NCBI GenBank assembly: GCA_052035295.1
Contig: JBPOHS010000027.1
Coordinates: forward strand, 1 to 64,000
Source: HdN1 sp052035295
GTDB taxonomy: Bacteria > Pseudomonadota > Gammaproteobacteria > Pseudomonadales > Ketobacteraceae
DNA: 64,000 nucleotides
Direction of reading: 5' to 3'
Shown: in pieces, positions 33,949-42,752 of the stretch
Layout: the number at the start of each line of letters is the position of its first letter
Position numbering within the stretch: position 1 is the first letter of the stretch
Notes under the pieces: generated by a model
Seen by the model: the letters and a program-made list of their open reading frames with translations, nothing else
Told to the model about the DNA's origin: nothing
Databases searched by the model: none
Translations under genes and position numbers: made by a program

Positions 33949-34752
33949 TTAGCGTGCGCGTTGCAGACTGTTCTGGGTGAAGTCGTTTTCTTTCAACCCG
34001 GCCTTGAACTGCAGATCCTTGTTGATGAGCTGCGTGCTCTTGCCGGTTTGCAGGTTGACCATTTCCACTACGTCCGCGCGCCAGAACTTGTCGAGATACA
34101 GCTTGAAGCCCGTGGCTTTCAGCGTCTTGAGGTGGCTTTCCTTGCGATCGTAGAAGTCAGCCTTGAGCGTACGGTAATGGGCTTTGTCGACCCAGCTGAT
34201 GACTTTGGTATAACCAGAGTTCTCGTCTTTGGGGTAGCTTTCAATGACGAAGCAATCCTGCCCGTCGTAAGCTTCATCGCGCAAATACTTGTAATTGTAT
34301 TCCTCGACCATCTGGCCGCCGACGTCCTCGAACGAAAACTCACTGCCCATGAACGGGCCCGACTTGTTTTTCGAGGCGATTTTCTTGACCCGCTTCAGTG
34401 CCGGCAGATAGAGCCACTGGTCATCATCACGCGCTTTGTGCTGGAACGTCAGCAGCGCAGTGCCCTTCTGGTCTTTCGGAGACTCGAACACCATCAGGGT
34501 CTTGTCACCTTCCGACTCCGGCCCTTCCAGCGCCTTCACGCGCATCTCGCGCTCGCTGGTATCACCTTTCTTGTCCTTGAGCACCATCAACAGTGTACCG
34601 GCAGAATCCACGTAGCCCTGGTTGCGCTTGTCGGCTTCGGCAAACACGTTATAACCCTTTTCTTCCGGGGTTTCGGCGACGGCATTGAAACAGGTTCCCA
34701 GCAGAGCGGTGCCGAGCAGGGTCCTGGCAGCGAAACTTGAAAACGTCTTCAT
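33949..34752 (-). CDS. Outer-membrane lipoprotein-sorting-like (LolA-like) protein
   Basis: A 267-residue periplasmic protein with a signal peptide (cleavage at FNAVAETPEE near residue 26) and the LolA-like fold of Pfam PF17131. The motifs LMVLKDKKGDTSEREMRVKALEG, TFQHKARDDDQWLYLPALKRVKKIA and MGSEFSFEDVGGQMVEEYNYKYL are typical of this family, whose members bind lipids or hydrophobic ligands and commonly sit beside MMPL/RND exporters and DUF1302 barrels. A good AGGAG precedes the ATG at 34752. The start lies 200 bases left of the LiuR-type palindrome. Confidence 0.85.
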   Translation of the reverse strand: MKTFSSFAARTLLGTALLGTCFNAVAETPEEKGYNVFAEADKRNQGYVDSAGTLLMVLKDKKGDTSEREMRVKALEGPESEGDKTLMVFESPKDQKGTALLTFQHKARDDDQWLYLPALKRVKKIASKNKSGPFMGSEFSFEDVGGQMVEEYNYKYLRDEAYDGQDCFVIESYPKDENSGYTKVISWVDKAHYRTLKADFYDRKESHLKTLKATGFKLYLDKFWRADVVEMVNLQTGKSTQLINKDLQFKAGLKENDFTQNSLQRAR

Positions 34753-35052
34753 GTGTGCTCCTTGTTTTAATCCCGTGTAAGCATTGCCCGGACACGCCAG
34801 AAAGCAAGCCGGGGGGTGCGGAAAGTACGCGAGTATACGCGGTGGCGCAGACCCGCGCATGTAAAGAAATGCAAACCATTCAATGGTTTTTTGTGTCATC
34901 GCTCAGGTTTTGAACGAGAGTCGATACGTCCATCTTGCATACACCCTTACCTTTACGTTAACGTAAACCTATCGAGCCCCGGAAGCGCTCCCCACCCCAG
35001 GGATTTCCGGCCGTTCCATTGGCGCAACCAGCCCTATCGTCCGAGACGCACC
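34753..35052. promoter_or_regulatory. Divergent control region, LolA-like gene and liuR
   Basis: A 300-base region that holds the promoters of the LolA-like gene (minus) and liuR (plus). Besides the palindrome at 34952 I see no other structured site. Confidence 0.6.
34952..34967. promoter_or_regulatory. Perfect 16-bp palindrome, likely LiuR operator
   Basis: TTTACGTTAACGTAAA, perfectly symmetric, 85 bases before the liuR start. From memory, LiuR (MerR family) operators in gammaproteobacteria follow a TTTACGT-n2-ACGTAAA pattern, which this site matches at each half. Its place before the leucine/isovalerate operon supports autoregulation and control of liuABCD. Confidence 0.75.
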
Positions 35053-35439
35053 GTGAGTAAACGCACCTATTCCATCAGTGACCTGGCCAAGGAATTCGGC
35101 ATCACGACACGGACCATCCGTTTTTATGAAGACGAAGGCTTGCTGGCTCCGCAACGTGAAGGACAGCGGCGAATTTACAGCGCCCGGGACCGCACCCTGC
35201 TGAAGTTGATCCTGCGCGGCAAGCGCCTGGGCTTCACGCTGGCGGAGAGTCGCGCACTGTTCGATATGTATGACCCGTCCAGCGGCAGCCGCCATCAGCT
35301 TCAGGTCTATCTTGAAATGCTCGAGCAGAAAAAGATCTCCATAGAACAGCAGCTCAAGGACATCGAATCCATGAAAGTGGATCTCGAGGACGCCCGCGAA
35401 CGATGTCTTGACGCCATGAAAAATCTGGATGCCCCCTGA
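35053..35439 (+). CDS. liuR: MerR-family regulator of leucine/isovalerate catabolism
   Basis: A 128-residue MerR regulator without a metal-binding cysteine cluster. The N-terminal winged-helix (YSISDLAKEFGITTRTIRFYEDEGLLAPQREGQRRIYSARDR) is followed by a dimerising coiled coil (residues 75-125). LiuR of this type senses a branched-chain acyl-CoA intermediate and represses liu genes. GTG at 35053 starts the usual N-terminus; the frame upstream is open but non-coding. It directly precedes isovaleryl-CoA dehydrogenase, by 108 bases. Confidence 0.9.
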   Translation: MSKRTYSISDLAKEFGITTRTIRFYEDEGLLAPQREGQRRIYSARDRTLLKLILRGKRLGFTLAESRALFDMYDPSSGSRHQLQVYLEMLEQKKISIEQQLKDIESMKVDLEDARERCLDAMKNLDAP

Positions 35440-35547
35440 CGAGACAGGCCTCCGGAAAGGACAGATACCACGGTACTTAGCATAACGTTGAACAACACAT
35501 TCACCCCCCAGCAGCCCTTTGATGAGAGACACCTTGGAGGAGTACCC

Positions 35548-36717
35548 ATGATTGCCAACTACCCCAGCTTGAATTTCGGTTTCAGTGAATCGCTGCAAAT
35601 GCTGCATGACAGCGTGCGCCAATTCGCCCAGAAAGAAGTGGCCCCCCTCGCCGCCCAGGCCGATCGTGATAATGCATTTCCCAATCAACTGTGGCGCAAG
35701 TTCGGCGACATGGGGTTGCTCGGTATTACGGTTGAGGAAGAGTACGGCGGCAGCAACCTGGGTTATCTCGCCCACGTGCTCGCCATGGAGGAAATCAGCC
35801 GCGCGTGTGCCGCCATCGGGCTGAGTTACGGCGCGCATTCCAACCTGTGCGTCAACCAGATCCGCAAGAACGGCAATCCGGCCCAGAAAGCCAAATACCT
35901 GCCCAAACTGGTGTCGGGAGAGCACATCGGTGCGCTGGCCATGAGCGAACCGAATGCAGGTTCCGACGTGGTGAGCATGAAATTGCGCGCCGAGAAAAAA
36001 GGTGACCGTTATGTGCTGAATGGCAACAAGATGTGGATCACCAATGGCCCGGATGCCAATACCTATGTGATTTACGCGAAGACGGCCCTCGACAAGGGGC
36101 CACATGGTATTACCGCCTTTATCGTGGAACGCGATTTCCCCGGTTTCTCGCGGGCGCAGAAACTCGACAAACTCGGCATGCGCGGATCCAACACCTGCGA
36201 ACTGGTGTTCGAGGATTGCGAAGTACCCGAAGAAAACATTCTTGGGCGACTGAATGAAGGCGTTAAAGTTCTGATGAGCGGCCTGGACTTCGAACGCGTG
36301 GTGCTGTCCGGCGGGCCGACCGGTTTGATGATGTCCTGTCTCGACGTGGTGGTGCCTTACATCCACGAACGCAAGCAGTTTGGCCAGGCGATCGGCGAAT
36401 TCCAGCTGATTCAGGGCAAAGTGGCTGACATGTATGCGCTGACCAACGCCAGCCGCGCGTATCTGTACGCGGTGGCACAAGCCTGCGACCGTGGCGAAAC
36501 CACGCGCAAGGACGCTGCTGCCATCATTTTGTTCGCAGCAGAAAACGCCACGAAATGTGCGCTGGATGCCATCCAGATTCTCGGCGGCAACGGGTACATC
36601 AACGACTACCCTACCGGTCGCCTGCTGCGCGATGCCAAGTTGTATGAAATCGGCGCCGGCACCTCGGAAATCCGCCGCATGCTGATCGGCCGCGAACTGT
36701 TCCGCGAAACCAATTAA
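35548..36717 (+). CDS. liuA: Isovaleryl-CoA dehydrogenase
   Basis: A 389-residue FAD enzyme of leucine catabolism that oxidises isovaleryl-CoA to 3-methylcrotonyl-CoA. It starts NYPSLNFGFSESLQMLHDSV as in proteobacterial LiuA. Motifs: LSYGAHSNLCVNQI, ALAMSEPNAGSDVVSMKLRA, and SGLDFERVVLSGGPTG near residue 250, which holds the catalytic glutamate in this family (not the C-terminal position), and LYEIGAGTSEIRR at the end. GGAGGAG precedes the ATG at 35548. It opens the liu structural genes. Confidence 0.95.
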   Translation: MIANYPSLNFGFSESLQMLHDSVRQFAQKEVAPLAAQADRDNAFPNQLWRKFGDMGLLGITVEEEYGGSNLGYLAHVLAMEEISRACAAIGLSYGAHSNLCVNQIRKNGNPAQKAKYLPKLVSGEHIGALAMSEPNAGSDVVSMKLRAEKKGDRYVLNGNKMWITNGPDANTYVIYAKTALDKGPHGITAFIVERDFPGFSRAQKLDKLGMRGSNTCELVFEDCEVPEENILGRLNEGVKVLMSGLDFERVVLSGGPTGLMMSCLDVVVPYIHERKQFGQAIGEFQLIQGKVADMYALTNASRAYLYAVAQACDRGETTRKDAAAIILFAAENATKCALDAIQILGGNGYINDYPTGRLLRDAKLYEIGAGTSEIRRMLIGRELFRETN

Positions 36718-36752
36718 CAAAAAATATTGCGACTCACCTTCTGGAGCCGACC

Positions 36753-38360
36753 ATGCCTGTCATACACACCCGTATCGCCACCGGCAGCGACACTTTTGAC
36801 ACCAATCGCCAGGCCATGCAGGCCCTGGTGGACGATCTCTATAACGTCGTTGCCAAGGTGCGTCAGGGCGGTGGCCCTGCGGCACAACAGAAACACGTCG
36901 CCCGTGGCAAGTTGCTGCCACGCGACCGCGTGATGAACCTGCTCGATCCGGGTTCTCCGTTCCTCGAAATCGGCGCCCTGGCCGCCCACGGCGTTTACGA
37001 CGAAGAAGTGCCGGCGGCAGGCGTGATTGCAGGCATAGGCCGCATCCAGGGCACCGAGTGCATGATCGTCGCCAACGACCCGACGGTTAAAGGCGGCAGC
37101 TACTATCCGCTGACGGTGAAAAAACATTTGCGCGCACAAGCGATCGCCGAACAAAACCACCTGCCGTGCGTGTATCTGGTGGATTCCGGTGGCGCCAACC
37201 TGCCGCGTCAGGACGACGTATTCCCCGATCGGGAGCACTTCGGGCGCATTTTCTTCAATCAGGCGCGCATGTCGGCGATGAACATTCCGCAAATTGCCGT
37301 GGTGATGGGATCGTGCACGGCGGGCGGTGCTTATGTGCCAGCCATGTCCGATGAGAGCATCATCGTCAAGCAGCAAGGCACCATTTTCCTCGCCGGACCA
37401 CCCCTCGTGAAAGCGGCAACGGGCGAATCCGTTACCGCAGAAGCGCTGGGTGGTGCGGATGTGCATTGCCGGGTGTCAGGCGTGGCTGATCATTTTGCCG
37501 AAAATGACGAACACGCCCTGCAGCTGGCGCGTCAGTGCGTGTCGCACCTCAATCGCCGCAAGGCCGAGGTCACCGGCAAGCGCCCTGCAGTGGAGCCGTT
37601 GTACGCGCAAGAGGAAATCTATGGCGTCATTCCCCCGGATCTGAAAACCCCGTTTGATGTGCGCGAAGTCATTGCCCGCATCGTCGACGGTTCGGAACTG
37701 GATGAATTCAAACCGTTATACGGCACGACGCTGGTGTGCGGCTTCGCTCATATCATGGGCTACCCGGTAGGCATCGTGGCCAACAATGGCATCCTGTTTT
37801 CGGAATCCGCCCAGAAAGGTGCGCACTTCATTGAGCTGTGCGCCCAACGCAAGATTCCACTGCTGTTCCTGCAAAATATTACCGGCTTCATGGTCGGACA
37901 AAAATACGAAAACGAAGGGATCGCCAAACACGGTGCAAAAATGGTGACCGCGGTGGCAACAGCGAGGGTGCCGAAATTCACGGTGGTCATCGGTGGCAGC
38001 TTCGGCGCCGGAAACTATGGCATGTGTGGACGCGCCTATGACCCCCGCTTCATGTTCATGTGGCCGAATGCCCGCATTTCGGTCATGGGTGGCGAACAGG
38101 CGGCCGGCGTGTTGGCCCAGCTGCGCCGGGATAACATGGAAGCCAAGGGGCAGTCCTGGTCTGCCGACGAAGAACGCGAATTCAAACAACCGGTGATCGC
38201 CACCTACGACCGGCAGGGACATCCGTATTACGCCAGTGCCCGCTTGTGGGATGACGGTGTTATCGACCCGGCGCAAACACGCCAGGTACTGGGTCTTGCG
38301 ATTTCTGCCTCACATAACGCCCCGATTGAGGACACGCGCTTTGGCGTGTTCCGGATGTGA
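36753..38360 (+). CDS. liuB: Methylcrotonyl-CoA carboxylase, carboxyltransferase subunit
   Basis: A 535-residue beta subunit that moves carboxyl from carboxybiotin to 3-methylcrotonyl-CoA to give 3-methylglutaconyl-CoA. The two crotonase-like halves show VYLVDSGGANLPRQDDVFPD, GSCTAGGAYVPAMSDES and FLQNITGFMVGQKYENEGI with GGSFGAGNYGMCGRAYDPRF, the residues that form the acyl-CoA oxyanion sites. It follows liuA by 35 bases and is followed by liuC after 10. Length matches family (about 535). Confidence 0.96.
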   Translation: MPVIHTRIATGSDTFDTNRQAMQALVDDLYNVVAKVRQGGGPAAQQKHVARGKLLPRDRVMNLLDPGSPFLEIGALAAHGVYDEEVPAAGVIAGIGRIQGTECMIVANDPTVKGGSYYPLTVKKHLRAQAIAEQNHLPCVYLVDSGGANLPRQDDVFPDREHFGRIFFNQARMSAMNIPQIAVVMGSCTAGGAYVPAMSDESIIVKQQGTIFLAGPPLVKAATGESVTAEALGGADVHCRVSGVADHFAENDEHALQLARQCVSHLNRRKAEVTGKRPAVEPLYAQEEIYGVIPPDLKTPFDVREVIARIVDGSELDEFKPLYGTTLVCGFAHIMGYPVGIVANNGILFSESAQKGAHFIELCAQRKIPLLFLQNITGFMVGQKYENEGIAKHGAKMVTAVATARVPKFTVVIGGSFGAGNYGMCGRAYDPRFMFMWPNARISVMGGEQAAGVLAQLRRDNMEAKGQSWSADEEREFKQPVIATYDRQGHPYYASARLWDDGVIDPAQTRQVLGLAISASHNAPIEDTRFGVFRM

Positions 38361-38370
38361 GGTAACGATC

Positions 38371-39159
38371 ATGCCGGATTCCATTCAAGCGTATATTTCA
38401 GACAAGGGTGTTGCTTCGCTCACCTTGTGCAAACCGGCCGTCGGCAATGCCTTCGATGACCGCATGATCAGCGCCATGGTCAATGTCATCGAAGCGTGGA
38501 GCCAGGATCCCGGCGTCCGCCTGGTCGTACTGCGTTCCGAGGGCAAACATTTTTCCGCCGGTGCTGATCTCAACTGGATGAAGCGCATGGCGGCGCTCAG
38601 CCAGGAAGAAAACCGCCGGGATGCTGCCGACCTCGCACGCCTGATGCACGGACTCTGGCAATGCCCGAAGCCGGTCATTGCCCGCGTGCAAGGGGCTGCC
38701 TTTGGCGGTGCCGTGGGGCTGGCCGCCTGTGCCGATATCGTGGTGGCCGCTGAAAACGCCCGTTTCTGCCTGAGTGAAGTCAAGGTCGGGCTGGTGCCTG
38801 CAGTGATCAGCCCCTACGTGACGAGCGCCATGGGATCACGGGCGGCGAGTCGCTACTTCCTGACCGCCGAAGTGATACCCGCCACCGAAGCACACCGTTT
38901 GGGGCTGGTACACGAGCTCGCCCCCGAAGCGGCACTGGATCAACGCATCGAGCAATTATGCAACACCCTGCTCGGCAACAGTCCGGCCGCGCTGGGTGAA
39001 GCCAAGGCGCTGATTCGTCACCTGCACCACGCTGACATCAATTCCACGCTGGTCGAGCACACCACCGACCTGATTGCACGCATCCGCGTGTCGCCCGAGG
39101 GGCAGGAAGGCCTTGGCGCTTTCCTGGAAAAACGTTCACCTGCCTGGAAACAAGGCTGA
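38371..39159 (+). CDS. liuC: Methylglutaconyl-CoA hydratase
   Basis: A 262-residue crotonase-fold hydratase that turns 3-methylglutaconyl-CoA into HMG-CoA. SEGKHFSAGADLNWMKRM (oxyanion loop, near residue 65) and GAAFGGAVGLAACADIVVAAENARFCLSEVKVGLVPAVISPYV carry the acyl-CoA site, with the Glu of the catalytic pair in SEVKVGLVPA. Specific assignment rests on its place between liuB and liuD; alone it would only be called an enoyl-CoA hydratase. Confidence 0.93.
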   Translation: MPDSIQAYISDKGVASLTLCKPAVGNAFDDRMISAMVNVIEAWSQDPGVRLVVLRSEGKHFSAGADLNWMKRMAALSQEENRRDAADLARLMHGLWQCPKPVIARVQGAAFGGAVGLAACADIVVAAENARFCLSEVKVGLVPAVISPYVTSAMGSRAASRYFLTAEVIPATEAHRLGLVHELAPEAALDQRIEQLCNTLLGNSPAALGEAKALIRHLHHADINSTLVEHTTDLIARIRVSPEGQEGLGAFLEKRSPAWKQG

Positions 39160-39170
39160 GGATTCCTGAC

Positions 39171-41186
39171 ATGACTGCCACCCCGATTGCCTCACAAATG
39201 GCCAAACCGATCACCAAGGTATTGATTGCCAACCGCGGCGAAATCGCCTGCCGCGTCATACGTACCTTGCGCAAAATGGGCATCAAAAGCGTTGCCGTGT
39301 TCTCAGAGGCGGACCGCCACTCGCCGCACGTCAAACAGGCGGATGAGGCCTGGTTCATCGGCCCCGCCCCTGCCCGCGAAAGTTATCTGAAGATGGACAC
39401 GCTTCTGGAAGTCGCCCGCAGCAGCGGCGCCGACGCCATTCACCCGGGTTATGGATTCCTGTCTGAAAACCCGGAGTTCGCACAGGCCTGTGAAGACGCC
39501 GGCATCAAATTCATCGGCCCGCGCGCGCCTTCCATCTCGGCGATGGGGTCGAAATCGGCCGCCAAACTGATCATGGAAACCGCCTCGGTGCCCCTGATTC
39601 CCGGTTATCACGGTGACGACCAGGCGGATGCGCACCTGCAACAACAGGCCGATCGCATTGGTTATCCGCTGCTGATCAAGGCTGCATTCGGTGGTGGCGG
39701 AAAAGGAATGCGCGTCGTGGAAACCAGCGCTGCTTTCAACGATGCCCTGCAGTCCTGCCGTCGCGAGGCGCAGGCCAGTTTCGGCAATGCCACCGTGCTG
39801 CTGGAAAAATACCTGACGCAACCGCGTCACGTGGAAATCCAGGTGTTCTGTGACCAGCATGGCAACGGTGTCTACCTGCACGAACGCGACTGCTCGATTC
39901 AACGTCGCCACCAGAAAATCATCGAGGAGGCCCCCGCGCCCGGTCTGTCAGCGGAAACCCGCCAGGCCATGGGCGAAGCTGCCGTCGCGGCTGCCCGCGC
40001 CATTCATTACGAAGGCGCTGGCACCATCGAGTTTCTGTACGATGCCGACGGTCGCTTCTACTTCATGGAAATGAATACCCGCTTGCAGGTCGAGCACCCG
40101 GTCACCGAGATGATCACTGGCCAGGATCTCGTGGAATGGCAGATTCGCGTTGCCCGTGGCGAGACGCTGCCACTCATGCAGGCCGATATTCCCCTGCACG
40201 GTCATGCCATCGAAGCGCGTATTTGTGCCGAGTCACCCGACAAGGATTTTCGCCCCTCGATTGGTCGCCTCAACCGCTTTGCAACCCCGACCGCCAACGA
40301 ATGGGTTCGCATCGATACCGGCATTGAGGCCGGCAGTGAAGTGACGATCTATTACGACCCCATGGTGGCGAAACTGATCGTCTGGGGCGAAGACCGTAAC
40401 GCGGCCATTGACCGGCTCACACAGGCGCTGGAAGACTTCCAGGTGTTGGGGGTCGATACCAACATCAATTATCTGCACCGTATCCTGTCGTTACCGGCAT
40501 TCCGCGCGGCGAAACTGACAACCCATTTTCTGCAGCACGAACTGATCGCCATCCTGCACGAACAGGTCCAGATCAGACCGGATCACTATGCCTGGGCCGC
40601 TGCGGCCAGCCTGCTTCAGCAGGTGCGCCAAGCAGCCAACACACCCTGGGCGGATTCCTGTGGCTGGCAATTGAATGGCCAACCGGAACGCCGGTTTTCG
40701 TTGTCGCACGAGGACCAGGTCGAAAAAATCACCCTGCATCATCAAGATGGACGATTCCTTGCCACGATCAAAGGCGCTATACACCCCTTCAGTGCAACGT
40801 TGCACGGCTCACTGCTGCGCATTCACGGTGAACAGACAGCGACCTTGCCGTGCCTGATCGATGACAAGGGCGTCACGTTTTTCATCAAGGGCAAGCCGCT
40901 GGTTTTCGCACATCACCAGACCGATTACACCCGCCTGGAACAGGCCGATGCCGGTCACCTGCAGGCGGTCATGCCGGGCCGCATCGTGTCGGTACTGGTT
41001 GCACCAGGGGATCATGTCGAAGCCGGTCAGCCGCTGCTGGTAATGGAGGCCATGAAAATGGAGCAAACCCTGCGCGCGCCCTTCAAGGGCCGGGTAGACG
41101 CCGTGCATTACAAGGTTGGCGATGCCGTACGCGAAGGCGCCGAACTGGTATCGCTGGTCGACGATCATCTGGAGACCGAGTCATGA
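39171..41186 (+). CDS. liuD: Methylcrotonyl-CoA carboxylase, biotin-carrying subunit
   Basis: A 671-residue alpha subunit: biotin carboxylase (residues 10-460, with ATP-grasp loop AAFGGGGKGMRVV and KYLTQPRHVEIQVFCD), a BT connector domain, and a C-terminal biotinyl domain with the biotin lysine in VMEAMKMEQTLRAPF near residue 627. It charges biotin with bicarbonate and ATP for LiuB. It follows liuC by 11 bases and is the last liu gene. The usual next gene liuE (HMG-CoA lyase) is not here. Confidence 0.96.
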   Translation: MTATPIASQMAKPITKVLIANRGEIACRVIRTLRKMGIKSVAVFSEADRHSPHVKQADEAWFIGPAPARESYLKMDTLLEVARSSGADAIHPGYGFLSENPEFAQACEDAGIKFIGPRAPSISAMGSKSAAKLIMETASVPLIPGYHGDDQADAHLQQQADRIGYPLLIKAAFGGGGKGMRVVETSAAFNDALQSCRREAQASFGNATVLLEKYLTQPRHVEIQVFCDQHGNGVYLHERDCSIQRRHQKIIEEAPAPGLSAETRQAMGEAAVAAARAIHYEGAGTIEFLYDADGRFYFMEMNTRLQVEHPVTEMITGQDLVEWQIRVARGETLPLMQADIPLHGHAIEARICAESPDKDFRPSIGRLNRFATPTANEWVRIDTGIEAGSEVTIYYDPMVAKLIVWGEDRNAAIDRLTQALEDFQVLGVDTNINYLHRILSLPAFRAAKLTTHFLQHELIAILHEQVQIRPDHYAWAAAASLLQQVRQAANTPWADSCGWQLNGQPERRFSLSHEDQVEKITLHHQDGRFLATIKGAIHPFSATLHGSLLRIHGEQTATLPCLIDDKGVTFFIKGKPLVFAHHQTDYTRLEQADAGHLQAVMPGRIVSVLVAPGDHVEAGQPLLVMEAMKMEQTLRAPFKGRVDAVHYKVGDAVREGAELVSLVDDHLETES

Positions 41187-41319
41187 GCATTCCATTTCTC
41201 GCTTGAAAAACGGTCAGCCAATCACACCATGAGTTGATGAAGTCCAGTGTCAACAATTGCCAGTCACTCGCGACGCTACGGTGCTTGTGTGTGGCATTGA
41301 ATTTTGTAAGGGAGCATCC

Positions 41320-42021
41320 ATGTCCGGATTCAATAAAGTAGTAAAAAGCTATGATGAGGCACTCGCTGGCCTTACTGACGGAATGACGATAATTTCCGGC
41401 GGTTTCGGGCTTTGTGGAATACCCGAGAACCTCATTGCCCAAATTAAAAAAATGGGGGCACGCAATTTGACGTTCGTCTCCAACAATTGCGGTGTAGACG
41501 GTTTTGGCCTTGGTGTTTTGCTGGTAGACAGACAAATCAAGAAAATGATTTCGTCCTATGTCGGTGAAAACAAACTGTTTGAAGAACAACTGCTGGCTGG
41601 CGAACTTGAAGTGGAGTTGGTGCCTCAAGGCACGTTGGCGGAAAAAATGCGTGCCGGCGGCGCCGGAATTCCTGCTTTTTACACGGCAACGGGCTACGGC
41701 ACACTGGTCGGCGAAGGCAAGGAAGTCAAGGAATTCGACGGGCGAAACTATATTCTCGAACGCTCTGTCACCGGTGATTTCGCTATCGTCAAAGCCTGGA
41801 AAGGTGATCGTTATGGCAATCTGGTGTATCGCCACACCGCGATGAACTTCAATCCGATGGCAGCCACCGCAGGCAAGATTACGGTGGCAGAGGTAGAAGA
41901 AATTGTCGAACCCGGCGAGCTGGATCCCGACCACATTCACACGCCGGGCATTTATGTCGACCGCCTGATCCAGGGCACCTTTGAAAAACGCATTGAGCAG
42001 CGCACGGTGAGACGCAATTGA
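41320..42021 (+). CDS. scoA: 3-oxoacid CoA-transferase subunit A
   Basis: A 233-residue subunit A of the ScoA/LpsI type. GGFGLCGIPENLI (glycine-rich N-terminal motif near 30) and the segment PGELDPDHIHTPGIYVDRLI are typical. It pairs with ScoB to swap CoA between succinyl-CoA and acetoacetate, taking the acetoacetate made from leucine. It is 134 bases after liuD, with a GGGAG ribosome site. It is more A/T-rich than liuABCD (many AAA, ATA codons), so the pair may have joined the operon later. Confidence 0.95.
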   Translation: MSGFNKVVKSYDEALAGLTDGMTIISGGFGLCGIPENLIAQIKKMGARNLTFVSNNCGVDGFGLGVLLVDRQIKKMISSYVGENKLFEEQLLAGELEVELVPQGTLAEKMRAGGAGIPAFYTATGYGTLVGEGKEVKEFDGRNYILERSVTGDFAIVKAWKGDRYGNLVYRHTAMNFNPMAATAGKITVAEVEEIVEPGELDPDHIHTPGIYVDRLIQGTFEKRIEQRTVRRN

Positions 42022-42075
42022 TACGCCGTCACTTTCATCCAGACACCGTGCATAGCAATTTACAGGATACTTTTT

Positions 42076-42732
42076 ATGGCATTGACTCGTGAACAACTGG
42101 CGCAACGCGTAGCGCGCGAACTGCAAGACGGTTATTACGTCAACCTGGGCATAGGAATTCCCACCCTGGTGGCCAACTACATTCCGGCCGGCATGCATGT
42201 CATGCTGCAATCAGAAAATGGCTTGCTCGGAATGGGCCCGTTTCCAACCGAGGAACAAGTGGATCCCGACATGATCAATGCGGGCAAACAGACGGTCACT
42301 GCCATCACGGGGGCTTCCATTTTTTCGTCGGCCGAATCCTTTGCCATGATCAGGGGTGGTCACGTTGACCTGACCGTGTTGGGCGCTTTCGAAGTGGACA
42401 TCGAAGGCAACATCGCGTCGTACATGATTCCTGGAAAAATGGTGAAAGGCATGGGCGGCGCCATGGATCTGGTTGCGGGTGCGGCCAACATCATCGTCAC
42501 CATGACGCATGCCTCCAAAAACGGGGAATCGAAACTGTTGACGCGCTGCTCGCTGCCGCTGACTGGTGCAGCCTGCATCAAAAAAGTGGTCACCGATTTG
42601 GCGTACGTCGAAATTCATGATCGCAAATTCTGGCTGAAAGAACGCGCGCCTGGTGTCAGCGTCGATGAAATCGTGCGGTTGACGGAAGGCGAAATGGTCG
42701 TGCCGGACGTTGTCCCGGAAATGGAATTCTAA
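42076..42732 (+). CDS. scoB: 3-oxoacid CoA-transferase subunit B
   Basis: A 218-residue subunit B with the catalytic glutamate in the motif MLQSENGLLGMGPFP near residue 50. It also shows GIGIPTLVANYIP and GGAMDLVAGA, both conserved. With ScoA it gives acetoacetyl-CoA for thiolysis. A 54-base gap separates the genes. It ends at the converging histidine-kinase gene with 20 bases between stops. Confidence 0.95.
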   Translation: MALTREQLAQRVARELQDGYYVNLGIGIPTLVANYIPAGMHVMLQSENGLLGMGPFPTEEQVDPDMINAGKQTVTAITGASIFSSAESFAMIRGGHVDLTVLGAFEVDIEGNIASYMIPGKMVKGMGGAMDLVAGAANIIVTMTHASKNGESKLLTRCSLPLTGAACIKKVVTDLAYVEIHDRKFWLKERAPGVSVDEIVRLTEGEMVVPDVVPEMEF

Positions 42733-42752
42733 TCGCGCTGTTGCCCGCCTGA

